NCBI RefSeq assembly: GCF_001424835.1
Contig: NZ_LMCQ01000004.1
Location: 65,707 to 129,706, forward strand
Source of the DNA: Variovorax sp. Root318D1
Lineage (GTDB): Bacteria > Pseudomonadota > Gammaproteobacteria > Burkholderiales > Burkholderiaceae_C
Direction: 5' to 3'
Length of the DNA stretch: 64,000 nt
This document shows, one piece after another, positions 8,753 to 17,050 of this stretch (within the stretch, counting starts at the first letter, position 1; every line of letters begins with the position of its first letter). The notes under the pieces are model-generated. The model worked only from the letters and a program-made list of their open reading frames with translations. It was not told the DNA's origin and searched no databases. Made by a program: the position numbers and the translations under genes.

Positions 8753-10363
8753 TCAGGCCCTTTCGGATTGGATGAAGTCGGCGGCCCGCTCGGCGATCAT
8801 GATCGTGCCGGCGTTGGTGTTGCCGCGCGGGATGGCCGGCATGATGGACACGTCGGCGACGCGCAGTCCCTGCAGGCCGTGCACGCGCAATTGCGGGTCG
8901 ACCACTGCCATGGCATCGGTCCCCATCTTGCAGGTGCCGCCGGGGTGGTAGACGGTCTTGGCGTAATGGCGCACCCGGGCATCGATGGCGGCGTCGTCGT
9001 CACCGGCGAACTCGGGCAGGGGCTCGATCTCCCGGCTCACCAGCGCCGCGAGCGACGGTGCAGCCAGGATCCGGCGCGCCAGCCGCACGCCTTCGCGCAG
9101 CACGCGCACGTCGTCCTCGTCGGCCAGCGCGCCGGCATCCAGCCACGGCAGGTCGAGCGGGTCGTTACTGCGCAGCCGCAATTCGCCGCGCGACTTGGGT
9201 GCGAGCTGGCAGGGGTTGAGCGTGATGCCGTGCACCATCGGCGGTGCGCGGTCCGCGTCGCCGACCAGCACCGGCAGCACGTGGAACTGGATGTCCGCGC
9301 GACCGTCGCCATCGGTGTCGAAGAAGCCACCCGACTCGACCACGTTCGAGGTCATCAGGCCGCTCTTGAAGAGTACCCACTGCGCGCCGTGCCGCAGGGC
9401 CGAGAGGCCGCGGTCATGTCCGAACAGGCTGATCGGCTCGCGCGTCTGGCCATACACCGGCACTTCGAGGTGGTCCTGATAGTTGCGGCCGACGCCGGCC
9501 AGCTCCTTCACCAGGGGAACCCCGACCGCCTGCAGCTGTGCGCCCGGTCCGACCCCCGACTGCAGCAGGATCTTGGCGCTGCCCAGGCCACCCGCGCAGA
9601 GGACCACTTCGCGCTTGGCGCGGAAGGCCACGCCGGCGTGATGCCCCTTGCTCTCCAGGCACTCGATGCCAGTGGCGCGCATGCCGTCGAACTGCACGCG
9701 GGCGGCGGTCAGGTCGGTGCGCACCTCGAGGTTCGGGCGTCCCATCGCGGGCCGCAGGAAGAAGCGCGCCGTGTTGCCGCGCTCGCCTTCGAAGGAGGTG
9801 ATCTGATAGAACCCTGCGCCCAGTTGGGAGGCGCCGTTGAAGTCGTGGTTGAACGGCAGGCCGATCTCCTGCGCGGAGCGCACGAACGCGGCATTGAGTG
9901 CATGGCGGTACGGCGTGTCGATGACCTTGAGGGGCCCGGCGGCACCGTGGTACGCGTCGGACAGTCGCTGGTTCCCCTCGGACTTGCGGAACCACGGCAG
10001 CACGTCCTCGTAGCCCCATCCGCTGCATCCGCCGTCGCGCCAGTCGTCGTAGTCCTGGCGATCGCCGCGGATGTAGATCATCCCGTTCATGGAGCCGCTG
10101 CCGCCCAGCGTGCGGCCCTGCGGCACGAAAGCGGTACGGCCGCCCAGGCCGGCCTGCGGCTCGGATTGGTAGTCCCACATCCGGTGCGTGCCGAACACGC
10201 GGCTGAAGCCGGCCGGCATGCGGATGAAGATGCTGTTGTCGCGCGCGCCCGCCTCGATCAGCAGCACGCGCTGCGACGGATCGGCGGACAGGCGGTTGGC
10301 CAGCAGGCAGCCGGCGGAGCCGCCCCCCACCACGATGTAGTCATAGTCTTGCGACGTGTTCAC
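8753..10363 (-). CDS. GMC family FAD-dependent alcohol oxidoreductase
   Basis: A 536-residue GMC enzyme resembling choline/alcohol dehydrogenases. The FAD-binding Gly motif is YIVVGGGSAGCLLANRL near the N-terminus; the second signature is GRTLGGSGSMNGMIYIRG. The catalytic His is in YHPGGTCKMG and the partner Asn/His region in RGNTNAGTIMIAER. It oxidises a primary alcohol to an aldehyde, passing electrons to O2 or a quinone. GTG at 10361-10363 is the start: it is preceded by AGAGG and overlaps the livF stop (GTGA), while the open frame itself runs further upstream into livG. It pairs with the next gene, an aldehyde dehydrogenase. Confidence 0.92.
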   Translation of the reverse strand: MNTSQDYDYIVVGGGSAGCLLANRLSADPSQRVLLIEAGARDNSIFIRMPAGFSRVFGTHRMWDYQSEPQAGLGGRTAFVPQGRTLGGSGSMNGMIYIRGDRQDYDDWRDGGCSGWGYEDVLPWFRKSEGNQRLSDAYHGAAGPLKVIDTPYRHALNAAFVRSAQEIGLPFNHDFNGASQLGAGFYQITSFEGERGNTARFFLRPAMGRPNLEVRTDLTAARVQFDGMRATGIECLESKGHHAGVAFRAKREVVLCAGGLGSAKILLQSGVGPGAQLQAVGVPLVKELAGVGRNYQDHLEVPVYGQTREPISLFGHDRGLSALRHGAQWVLFKSGLMTSNVVESGGFFDTDGDGRADIQFHVLPVLVGDADRAPPMVHGITLNPCQLAPKSRGELRLRSNDPLDLPWLDAGALADEDDVRVLREGVRLARRILAAPSLAALVSREIEPLPEFAGDDDAAIDARVRHYAKTVYHPGGTCKMGTDAMAVVDPQLRVHGLQGLRVADVSIMPAIPRGNTNAGTIMIAERAADFIQSERA

Positions 10364-11043
10364 GGAAGAGCCTCTGGGTTGTGATGGAGGGAGTCGTCCA
10401 GCCGCACGCGGCCGCGTTCGATGGTGAAGCGCCGGTCGCACAGGCCTTCGAGGTTCGCGCCCTCGGAGTCGGTGACCAGGATGGTCGGGCCCTGGCGCCG
10501 AAGGGCACGCAGCACTTCGACGAGGCGCTGCACGAGCGCCGGCGCAACGCCCTCGAACGGCTCGTCGAGCAACAGCAGGCGCTGCCCTTGGCAGATGGCG
10601 CGTGCGAGCGCGGCCAGCTTCTGCTGCCCGCCGGAAAGCTGGTTGCCGCGCCGCTGGATCAGCGGTGCAAGCTCCGGGATCATGTCGAGCGCGCCGCTCA
10701 CGCGGCGATTGCGCTCGGCGCCCGCAAGCCCGGCAACCTCCAGCGGCAACTCGATGTTGGCCCTCACCGTCAGCTCGGGAATCAGCCGCCGGTCTTCGGG
10801 CATGTAGCCGATGCCCAGCCGCGCACGCTGCCGACTGGGCCAGCCGGTGACATCGATGCCATCGAGCCGGACTTCGCCCGAGGCGGCGGGCAGCGCGCCG
10901 ATCAGCGTGCGCATCAGCGTCGTCTTGCCCGCGCCGTTGTGGCCGACCACGCCCAGCACCGCGCCAGGGGGCGCATCCAGGTCGACCTGCTCCAGGATCG
11001 ATACGGGCCCGAAAGCCACGCAAAGCTTGCGCGTCTCGATCAT
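10360..11043 (-). CDS. livF: Branched-chain-type ABC transporter ATPase (LivF-like)
   Basis: A 227-residue ABC ATPase: Walker A GHNGAGKTT, signature LSGGQQKLAALARAI, Walker B RLLLLDEPFEG, D-loop and switch region ILVTDSEGANLE, where the usual H-loop His is not obvious (VTDSE instead of VEQ/VEHN). It powers the importer made with LivG, LivM, LivH and LivK. It overlaps both neighbours by 4 nt. Liv-type importers in betaproteobacteria often carry aromatic acids rather than amino acids, which fits this operon. Confidence 0.9.
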   Translation of the reverse strand: MIETRKLCVAFGPVSILEQVDLDAPPGAVLGVVGHNGAGKTTLMRTLIGALPAASGEVRLDGIDVTGWPSRQRARLGIGYMPEDRRLIPELTVRANIELPLEVAGLAGAERNRRVSGALDMIPELAPLIQRRGNQLSGGQQKLAALARAICQGQRLLLLDEPFEGVAPALVQRLVEVLRALRRQGPTILVTDSEGANLEGLCDRRFTIERGRVRLDDSLHHNPEALP

Positions 11044-11825
11044 GCTGCACCTGCCTTTGCGAGGGCGGCAGGCGCCTTGCCGCGCAGCACCGCGGAAGCC
11101 ACCTGGGCGTCGCGCATGACGTCGCCGGGGGCGCCGTCGGCAATCATCGATCCGTCGCGGAAGGCGAGGATGCGCGTCACGTAGCGGCGCACCACGTCCA
11201 TATCGTGCTCCACGAAGAGCACGGTGACGCCGCTCGCGCGGATGACGTCGAACACGACCTCCATCAACGGCATCTTCTCGGCGGAGGACACGCCGCTGGT
11301 GGGTTCATCGAGCAAGAGCAGCTTCGGTTTCAGTGACAGGGCCATGGCGATATCGATCAGCTTGCGCTGCCCCTGGGGAACGAGGTTGACCGGCCGCTCG
11401 CCGATGGCCTGCAGGCCGAAGCGCCCGAGCACCTCGTCGGCGCGCGCCTGGCGCTGTGCGGAATGCAGCGGCTTCAGCAAGCCGCCTGCGGAACCGTCGG
11501 CCAGCGCCAGGGCGAAGAGAAGGTGCTCGCGGACCGTCATTTCCGGGAAGAGCTGCGGAACCTGGAACGAACGCGCCATGCCGTGCGCCACGAGTTCGCG
11601 CGGGCTGCGCCCCAGGGTGCTGCTGCCGTCGAGCAGGATCTCGCCGCCGGTCGGGCGCAGGTAGCCGGTCACCATGTTGAGGAAGGTGGTCTTGCCGGCG
11701 CCATTGGTTCCGATCAGGCCCACGACGTCGCCCCTGTCGATGCGCACGCTGACCTTGTTCACGGCCACGACGGCACCGAACCGGACGGTGAGGCCGCGCG
11801 TTTCGAGCAGCGATGCCGTGCTCAT
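11040..11825 (-). CDS. livG: Branched-chain-type ABC transporter ATPase (LivG-like)
   Basis: A 261-residue LivG-type ATPase. Walker A is GTNGAGKTT, the Q-loop region is MARSFQVPQLFPEMTVREHL, Walker B is KLLLLDEPTSGVSS, and the H-loop His lies in VLFVEHDMDVVRRY. The signature motif is degenerate: LVPQGQRKLIDIAMALS replaces the usual LS(Y/G)GxQ(R/K), with Pro-Gln before Gly. ATG 11825 overlaps the livM stop. It forms a heterodimer with LivF. Confidence 0.9.
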   Translation of the reverse strand: MSTASLLETRGLTVRFGAVVAVNKVSVRIDRGDVVGLIGTNGAGKTTFLNMVTGYLRPTGGEILLDGSSTLGRSPRELVAHGMARSFQVPQLFPEMTVREHLLFALALADGSAGGLLKPLHSAQRQARADEVLGRFGLQAIGERPVNLVPQGQRKLIDIAMALSLKPKLLLLDEPTSGVSSAEKMPLMEVVFDVIRASGVTVLFVEHDMDVVRRYVTRILAFRDGSMIADGAPGDVMRDAQVASAVLRGKAPAALAKAGAA

Positions 11826-12766
11826 GAGCGAGCCCCCGCGCGATTCGCCAGCATGCTGGACAGCCCGCTCGGAAAGCGCACGATCAGCAGCAGCAGGGTC
11901 GCACCGAGCACGAACTTCCAGTACTGCGGTGCGTACTCGAAGGCCAGCGCATGGATGCCTTCGAGCACGAAGGCCGCGGCCAGCGATCCCCAGATGCCGC
12001 CGGCACCGGCGAGGATCGCGATGAACACGAACTCGCCGGAGGTCATCCAGAAGCCCATGCCCGGATCGACCTGGCCGACCAGGATGGCGACGAGCGCGCC
12101 CGCGCCGCCGGCCAGCGCACCGGAGGCCGTGTACTCCATGTGGATCACCCGGCTTGGCGAACAGCCGAGATACTCCACGCGAACCTCGTTCTCGCGGATC
12201 GCGGGGCCGACGTGGCCCATGGCCGTCTTCAGGTAGCGCGAAACGCCCCAGGCCGCAAGCAGCGTGACCACCGCCGTGAGCAGGTAGACGGAGCGGATCG
12301 CGCCCACGCCCGCTGTCTGCACAGCGAAGAAGGACGCACGCCCCACCGTGAAGCCGTCCGACGAGCCCAGGCTCTGCGACTTGAGCAGCACGCCGTACAG
12401 GATCATCGACAGCGCCATCGACAGCATCGCGAAGAAGATGCCTCGGTAGCGCCGCATCAGGAAGCCCGCGGCGAAGGCCACGCCGCCAGAGAGCAGGCTG
12501 GCCAGCGCAAGCAGCAACAGCGTGTCGCGGATGCCGAGCCAGGGGGTGCCCAGACCGGCGACATAGCCGCCCAGGCAGTAGTAGAGCGCGTGGCCGAAGG
12601 GCACCAGCCCGGCGCGCAGCAGCAGCAGCAGCCCGAGTGCGACGAGCCCCTTGGCAAGCGCCACGGCCAGCAGGCTCATCAGCCAGCTCGGTGCGATGAA
12701 GGCGGCTGCGCACAGCATGGCCAGCAGCCCGAGCAGGGATGCGTCGGTTCGGCGAAGGGAGTTCAT
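11822..12766 (-). CDS. livM: Branched-chain-type ABC transporter permease (LivM-like)
   Basis: A 314-residue polytopic inner-membrane protein with about eight to nine hydrophobic segments, beginning LLGLLAMLCAAAFIAPSWLM. The LivM signature region includes GHALYYCLGGYVAG and, near the C-terminus, ILAGAGGIWGSLAAAFVLEG, the cytoplasmic coupling loop. It pairs with LivH to form the channel. Overlaps of 4 nt on both sides show tight coupling. Confidence 0.9.
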   Translation of the reverse strand: MNSLRRTDASLLGLLAMLCAAAFIAPSWLMSLLAVALAKGLVALGLLLLLRAGLVPFGHALYYCLGGYVAGLGTPWLGIRDTLLLLALASLLSGGVAFAAGFLMRRYRGIFFAMLSMALSMILYGVLLKSQSLGSSDGFTVGRASFFAVQTAGVGAIRSVYLLTAVVTLLAAWGVSRYLKTAMGHVGPAIRENEVRVEYLGCSPSRVIHMEYTASGALAGGAGALVAILVGQVDPGMGFWMTSGEFVFIAILAGAGGIWGSLAAAFVLEGIHALAFEYAPQYWKFVLGATLLLLIVRFPSGLSSMLANRAGARS

Positions 12767-13659
12767 ATCTTTCTCAGCGCGGCTTGGGGGAACAGGCCCT
12801 CGGGCCGGACGGCAAGCACGAGTGCCATCACCGCATAGACGATGAACACTTCGGCAAAGGGGAACAGATGGATGGTTGCGGCGCGCGCCAGCCCGACGAC
12901 CAGCGCACCGACGGCCGCGCCCGGGATGCTGCCCATGCCGCCGATCACGATCACCGCGAAGGTCACGACAATGACCTCGGCACCAAGGCCCGGCGCCACC
13001 TGGATCATCGGCGCGGTCAGGGCCCCGCCGAGCGCGGCAAGCACCGCCCCGAGCATGAAGGTCGCCAGGTACAGCCGCTCGACGTTGATGCCCATGGCGG
13101 CCGACATCTCGGGATCACGGATGATGGCCGCGAGGCAGCGCCCGGTGTGCGTGCGCTGCAGCAGCCACCACAGCAGTAGCCCCACCGCGGCCGCGGCGGC
13201 GAGCAGCACGAACTCGTAGTTGTTGAAGCGCAGGCCGTTGATCTCCGAACTGCCCAGCAGGCCGTAGGGTGCGCTGGCCGGATAGGCCGAGGTGCCCCAG
13301 ATGAACTGGATCACGTCGTCCAGCACCAGCAACAACGCATAGGTCGCGAGCGCCAGCGACACTTCGTCGCGCCCTCGCAGGCGGCGCAGCACACCGCGAT
13401 CCAGCGCCAGGCCCAGCGCGGTGCCGGCGACCACGGCCGTGCCGAGCTGGATCGCAAAGGCGGCGAAGGAGGGCGGTCGGTCGGCGAACCAGTAGCCCAT
13501 GGCCGTGGCGGCGACATACGCGCCAATGGCATAGAGGTTGCCGTGCGCGATGTTCAGGACCTTCATCACGCCGAAGATCAGGGTTAGCCCGGCGGCCACG
13601 AGAAAGAGCCAGGCGCCGTAGATCAGGCCGTCGATGAGGATGGTGAGCAGTGTCGACAT
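12763..13659 (-). CDS. livH: Branched-chain-type ABC transporter permease (LivH-like)
   Basis: A 298-residue integral membrane protein opening with LIDGLIYGAWLFLVAAGLTL and FGVMKVLNIAHGNLYAIGAY, the hallmark of LivH (N-x-A-H-G). The coupling loop is VIVIGGMGSIPGAAVGALVV. It makes the translocation path with LivM. It starts 23 bp after livK. Confidence 0.92.
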   Translation of the reverse strand: MSTLLTILIDGLIYGAWLFLVAAGLTLIFGVMKVLNIAHGNLYAIGAYVAATAMGYWFADRPPSFAAFAIQLGTAVVAGTALGLALDRGVLRRLRGRDEVSLALATYALLLVLDDVIQFIWGTSAYPASAPYGLLGSSEINGLRFNNYEFVLLAAAAAVGLLLWWLLQRTHTGRCLAAIIRDPEMSAAMGINVERLYLATFMLGAVLAALGGALTAPMIQVAPGLGAEVIVVTFAVIVIGGMGSIPGAAVGALVVGLARAATIHLFPFAEVFIVYAVMALVLAVRPEGLFPQAALRKI

Positions 13660-13682
13660 GGTCGGTCAGCCAAGGCCCCATA

Positions 13683-14996
13683 TCACTTGGCGGCGACCGT
13701 GCCTTCGCACTTGCGCCCCGCCATTCCGCCCGCCAGCCAGGCCTCGCTCTTGATCCCCTCGGGCGGGTTCACGCATTCGGCCGGAAAGCGCATGGCATTG
13801 CGCACCGATACCGTCTTCTTCTCAACGTCGTAGAACGCCTCGCCGACGGCCATGTCCTGGATGGCTTGGTGGCCGTTGCCCAACGCGAGGCGGATGGTGC
13901 CGCTCGGGGTCTCGATGCTTCGGCCCTTGAGCGCCTTGATCAGGGCCGGCGTGCCTGTGCCGCCAGCCTTGGCTGCGCTGTCGTAGGCGGCCTTGAGCGC
14001 GAGCAGCGTATTGGTGTACTGGTAGGCGGTGTAGACCGGCGCGTCCTTGTAGCGGCCCTGGTACGCGGCCGTGAACCAGTCGTTGAGCGCCGACTTAGGC
14101 GCGAACAGCCCGTTGGTGCCGCGCGCGGTGAACACCACGCCGTCCGGAACCTGTGCGCCCATCCGGTACATGGACAGTTCGAGCAGCGGCGCATAAATCT
14201 TCGAGCGCTCATGCAGGCCGCGCGGGCGCATCTGGGTGAAGAACGCCTCCAGGTCGGCACCGGCCATCGAAGTGTGGATGATGTCGGGCCGCTTGGTGGC
14301 GAGCGCCGAGATCTCCGCCGCGTACTGCCCCGAACCCGGCGTTGGCCATTGCTCGGCAACCACCTCGATGCCGGGCTTCACCGACTTGAGCGCGGCGCTG
14401 AAATCGCGCCATGCATCCTGCCCCAACGCGTAGTTCGGGTTGATATGGCCCACCGTCTTTGCGGCCGGCATGCGGGCCTGCGCGTACAGCGCGAGCGCGA
14501 CGCTGTCCATCGTGGTGGAGCCCGTCGTACGGAAGACGTACTCGTACTTGCCGTCCTCGAAGATTCGCGGCGTTGCGCAGGTGGACATCACCGTGAGGAC
14601 CTTGAGTTCCTCGGCCACCGGTGCGATCGCCACGCAGGTGGCGGCCGACCCGAAGCCCATCACCGCGTCTGCGCCTTGCCGCTCCACCAGCCCGCGGAAC
14701 TCCGCGACCTGCTTCGCGTTGCCGCCGTTCTCGTCGAGGAAGATCAGTTCGACTTCCTTGCCGCCCATCCCCTTGCCGGTGTTGTACGGTGCCGGCAGCT
14801 CGCCCTTGTTAATGGCGTCGGCCAGCATGCGCGCGGCGTTCTGGCCCGGGCCGTTCACCACCGACAGGGGGCCGGTCAATGGCGTGACGACCGCGATGCG
14901 CACCTTGCCGCCCTGCGCGATGGCGTCCGCGGCGCCGAACAGGGAGGCCGCGCCGAGCGCAGCGGCGATCCAGCGAAAGCTGCTTTGGAATTTCAT
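13683..14996 (-). CDS. livK: ABC transporter substrate-binding protein, type 1 fold (LivK-like)
   Basis: The 437-residue precursor has a signal peptide (FRWIAAALGAASLFGAADAI, cleaved near AIAQ) followed by the Peripla_BP_6 fold: VRIAVVTPLTGPLSVVNGPG is the ligand-binding first strand. The mature domain is longer than E. coli LivJ/K, as in aromatic-binding relatives. ATG 14996 is taken; AGGAG lies about 13 nt upstream, close enough to serve either this ATG or the one at 15001. First gene of the operon, reading away from the IclR gene. The ligand is unknown; the enzymes downstream point to an aromatic alcohol or acid. Confidence 0.9.
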   Translation of the reverse strand: MKFQSSFRWIAAALGAASLFGAADAIAQGGKVRIAVVTPLTGPLSVVNGPGQNAARMLADAINKGELPAPYNTGKGMGGKEVELIFLDENGGNAKQVAEFRGLVERQGADAVMGFGSAATCVAIAPVAEELKVLTVMSTCATPRIFEDGKYEYVFRTTGSTTMDSVALALYAQARMPAAKTVGHINPNYALGQDAWRDFSAALKSVKPGIEVVAEQWPTPGSGQYAAEISALATKRPDIIHTSMAGADLEAFFTQMRPRGLHERSKIYAPLLELSMYRMGAQVPDGVVFTARGTNGLFAPKSALNDWFTAAYQGRYKDAPVYTAYQYTNTLLALKAAYDSAAKAGGTGTPALIKALKGRSIETPSGTIRLALGNGHQAIQDMAVGEAFYDVEKKTVSVRNAMRFPAECVNPPEGIKSEAWLAGGMAGRKCEGTVAAK

Positions 14997-15102
14997 GTCA
15001 TTGTCTCCTGGTGGGTCGGTCGGACCGATGCTCGTCGAGGCTTGGCAGCGCTTCCGTCCTTGTGTCCGTTTATCGGAACGGCGGTATGCACTGCTGTGCG
15101 AA

Positions 15103-15126
15103 TTGTTTTCTAATAGCTGAAAACAA
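15103..15126. promoter_or_regulatory. Perfect 8-bp-arm inverted repeat in the livK/IclR divergent promoter
   Basis: TTGTTTTC at 15103-15110 and GAAAACAA at 15119-15126 flank TAATAGCT. This AT-rich dyad sits only 20 bp before the IclR ATG, in a 150-bp GC-poor intergenic. A smaller TCCG-TTTAT-CGGA dyad lies at 15065-15077, nearer livK. Either could be the IclR operator, serving both autoregulation and control of the 13-gene operon. Confidence 0.5.
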
Positions 15127-15146
15127 AACAGGCATCTGTCCGATAG

Positions 15147-15929
15147 ATGAACACGAAAACGACTTCCGATGCAGGCTCGCTCAAGCGGGGCGTCGCGTTG
15201 CTCAAGCTGTTGGCGACTGCCGGCCGCAAGGGCCTGGCGCTGACTGAGCTGGCGGCCAAGGCGCAGTTGCCGCATCCCTCGGCGCACCGCGTGCTGGCGC
15301 AACTGATCGCTGAGAACCTTGCGGTGCACGACGCACAGACCCGCCGATACCGGCTCGGTGCGCTCGCCTTTGAGCTCGGCGTGGCCGGCTCGACCATGCA
15401 CGACATCCGCGACCTGTGCGACGGCGCGATGGGTTCGCTCGCGCAGGAGACCGGCGACACGGTCTACTTGGTGGTGCGCAGCGGCTTCGACGCAGTGTGC
15501 ATGCACCGGCGCGAAGGCGAGTTCCCGATACGCGCACTGGTGCTGGAGGTCGGCAGCCGGCGACCGTTGGGCGTGGGTGCAGGTGGGCTCGCGATCCTGT
15601 CAGCGATCGGCGAAGAGGAGCGACTAGAGATCATCCAGCGCGTGACGCCGAATCTGTCCGCTTTCGGGAAGCTCACCGCGTCGGATCTGGACGCGGCATG
15701 CGCTCAAGCACGCGCGGACGGCGCGGCAGTCATCCAGAACCGCGTGAGCCTCGGAGTGCGTGCCGTGGGCGTCGCCTTCCGCGACTCGATGGGCCATGCG
15801 GTCGGCGCCCTGAGCGTGGCGGCTCTCACGCAGCGCCTGAACCAACGTCGGACTCAGGTGATCATCGAGTTGCTGCGCAACGCGACGCGTGACGTGGAAG
15901 TGCGGATGCGCAAGCGCCACACGTCCTGA
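15147..15929 (+). CDS. IclR family transcriptional regulator
   Basis: A 260-residue IclR protein. The winged helix (about residues 10-65) is LKRGVALLKLLATAGRKGLA then PHPSAHRVLAQLIAENLA as recognition helix. The C-terminal GAF-like effector domain includes GDTVYLVVRSGFDAVCMHRR and PLGVGAGGLAILSAI, typical of the family. It is divergent from livK with a shared 150-bp promoter region and most likely controls the 13-gene operon in response to its substrate or an intermediate. Confidence 0.92.
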   Translation: MNTKTTSDAGSLKRGVALLKLLATAGRKGLALTELAAKAQLPHPSAHRVLAQLIAENLAVHDAQTRRYRLGALAFELGVAGSTMHDIRDLCDGAMGSLAQETGDTVYLVVRSGFDAVCMHRREGEFPIRALVLEVGSRRPLGVGAGGLAILSAIGEEERLEIIQRVTPNLSAFGKLTASDLDAACAQARADGAAVIQNRVSLGVRAVGVAFRDSMGHAVGALSVAALTQRLNQRRTQVIIELLRNATRDVEVRMRKRHTS

Positions 15930-15987
15930 GGGGAATGCTTGGCATCGCCGCCTCAGGGCACGTGACTGGGCGCTACACCGGTATTGG

Positions 15988-16035
15988 CCACGGAATCAAA
16001 GCTGGAAAGTCACGGCGAAGTTCCGCTTTTGGGCC
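15988..16035. mobile_element. Possible IS21-type end remnant (scar)
   Basis: In the 182-bp gap between the convergent IclR and flavoprotein genes, the sequence around TATTGGCCACGGAATCAAAG and GTCACGGCGAAGTTCCGCTT has the style of the repeated terminal motifs of IS21-family elements. No istA or istB coding sequence remains. This is recognition from memory without alignment and should be treated as a lead. A counterpart may lie near 31273. Confidence 0.25.
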
Positions 16036-16111
16036 GATTGAAGTCGGTTGCACGCGATGGCATAGATGACTCGTACCGATTGCAGAAGTTTTCGCGAAGA
16101 GCGCCAGAGGC

Positions 16112-17050
16112 TTAGGCCGAACCGTTGAATTCATGGCGCAGGGTTTGCACCAGTTCGGCGACCGGCGGGACCGACGTGACGCCTGATACGGAATGGCCCG
16201 CGCTCCAAAGATCAGCCCACCGCTGGATCACTGCACCTTCAGAGCCCCCGCCGAACCTGTTTCGGGCTTCCTGCACGGACACTGTTTCATCAAGCGCGGC
16301 GGGATCCAATCCAACTTGAACGATGGACGGCTTTAGAAAGTTGGCCGGCAACCCCGTAAAGGCGCGCGTGGCCATGACATCGTCCAGCGAACTTCGCTCG
16401 AGCATCTGTTTGTAGGGAACCGAGCCCAGGCTTTCCTGGGTAGCGATGAATCGGGTCCCCATGGAGCCCAGGTCGCAACCCAACACCGAGGCAGCCTTGA
16501 GCGCAAACCCGTCCGACAGTCCACCCGCCAGAACGATGGGACCATCGAACAAGGCGCGCACCGCTCGAACGAACGCGAACGGGTTGGCCCAGCCCGTATG
16601 TCCGCCAGCGCCTGCCGTGAGCAGGACCAGTCCATCGGCCCCCGCTTCGAGGGCGCGTTCCGCGTGATGTACCGATGCCACGTCGGCGAGCACCAGGCAA
16701 CCACCATCGTGCAGGGTCGGGATCACCGAGGCAGGCGAACCCACGCTGGTGATGACCAACTCGGTTCGATGCCGAACGATCAATTCGACCTCCGCCTTCA
16801 GCCGTGCAGGGTCCCGCCGCATGATGAGGTTCGGGCAGCAAGGTGCGCTACGGCGGTCCCCAGCGGCTTCCCGGTTCAGCCGCTGGAGCCAAGCTTCGAA
16901 CTCTTCAAGCGAGGCGCAGTTTGCCGTGGGAAAAGCACCAATGACGCCCGCCGCACAAGCCGCCGACACGAGTTCGATGCCAGAGACGCGCAGCATCGGC
17001 GCCGCGATCACGGGCACCACGAGGCGGTCCATGAAAGGTAGTCGCTTCAT
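16112..17050 (-). CDS. Nitronate monooxygenase-fold FMN protein (first of a tandem pair)
   Basis: A 312-residue TIM-barrel flavoprotein of the 2-nitropropane dioxygenase family. It starts with VPVIAAPMLRVSGIELVSAA; the active-site His lies in LTAGAGGHTGWANPFAF and the FMN phosphate site in IVLAGGLSDGFALKAA and LGSMGTRFIATQES. True family members oxidise nitronates; others in CoA-ester degradation clusters act as dehydrogenases on CoA thioesters (IpdC type). ATG 17050 is chosen because it overlaps the upstream stop (ATGA). It is the last gene of the minus-strand operon. Confidence 0.85.
   Translation of the reverse strand: MKRLPFMDRLVVPVIAAPMLRVSGIELVSAACAAGVIGAFPTANCASLEEFEAWLQRLNREAAGDRRSAPCCPNLIMRRDPARLKAEVELIVRHRTELVITSVGSPASVIPTLHDGGCLVLADVASVHHAERALEAGADGLVLLTAGAGGHTGWANPFAFVRAVRALFDGPIVLAGGLSDGFALKAASVLGCDLGSMGTRFIATQESLGSVPYKQMLERSSLDDVMATRAFTGLPANFLKPSIVQVGLDPAALDETVSVQEARNRFGGGSEGAVIQRWADLWSAGHSVSGVTSVPPVAELVQTLRHEFNGSA

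Noticed and set aside
8702-10384. 560-codon plus-strand frame opposite the GMC gene
   Set aside because: It is the antisense of a clear GMC oxidoreductase with an intact signature; the His/Arg/Gly-rich product resembles no family.
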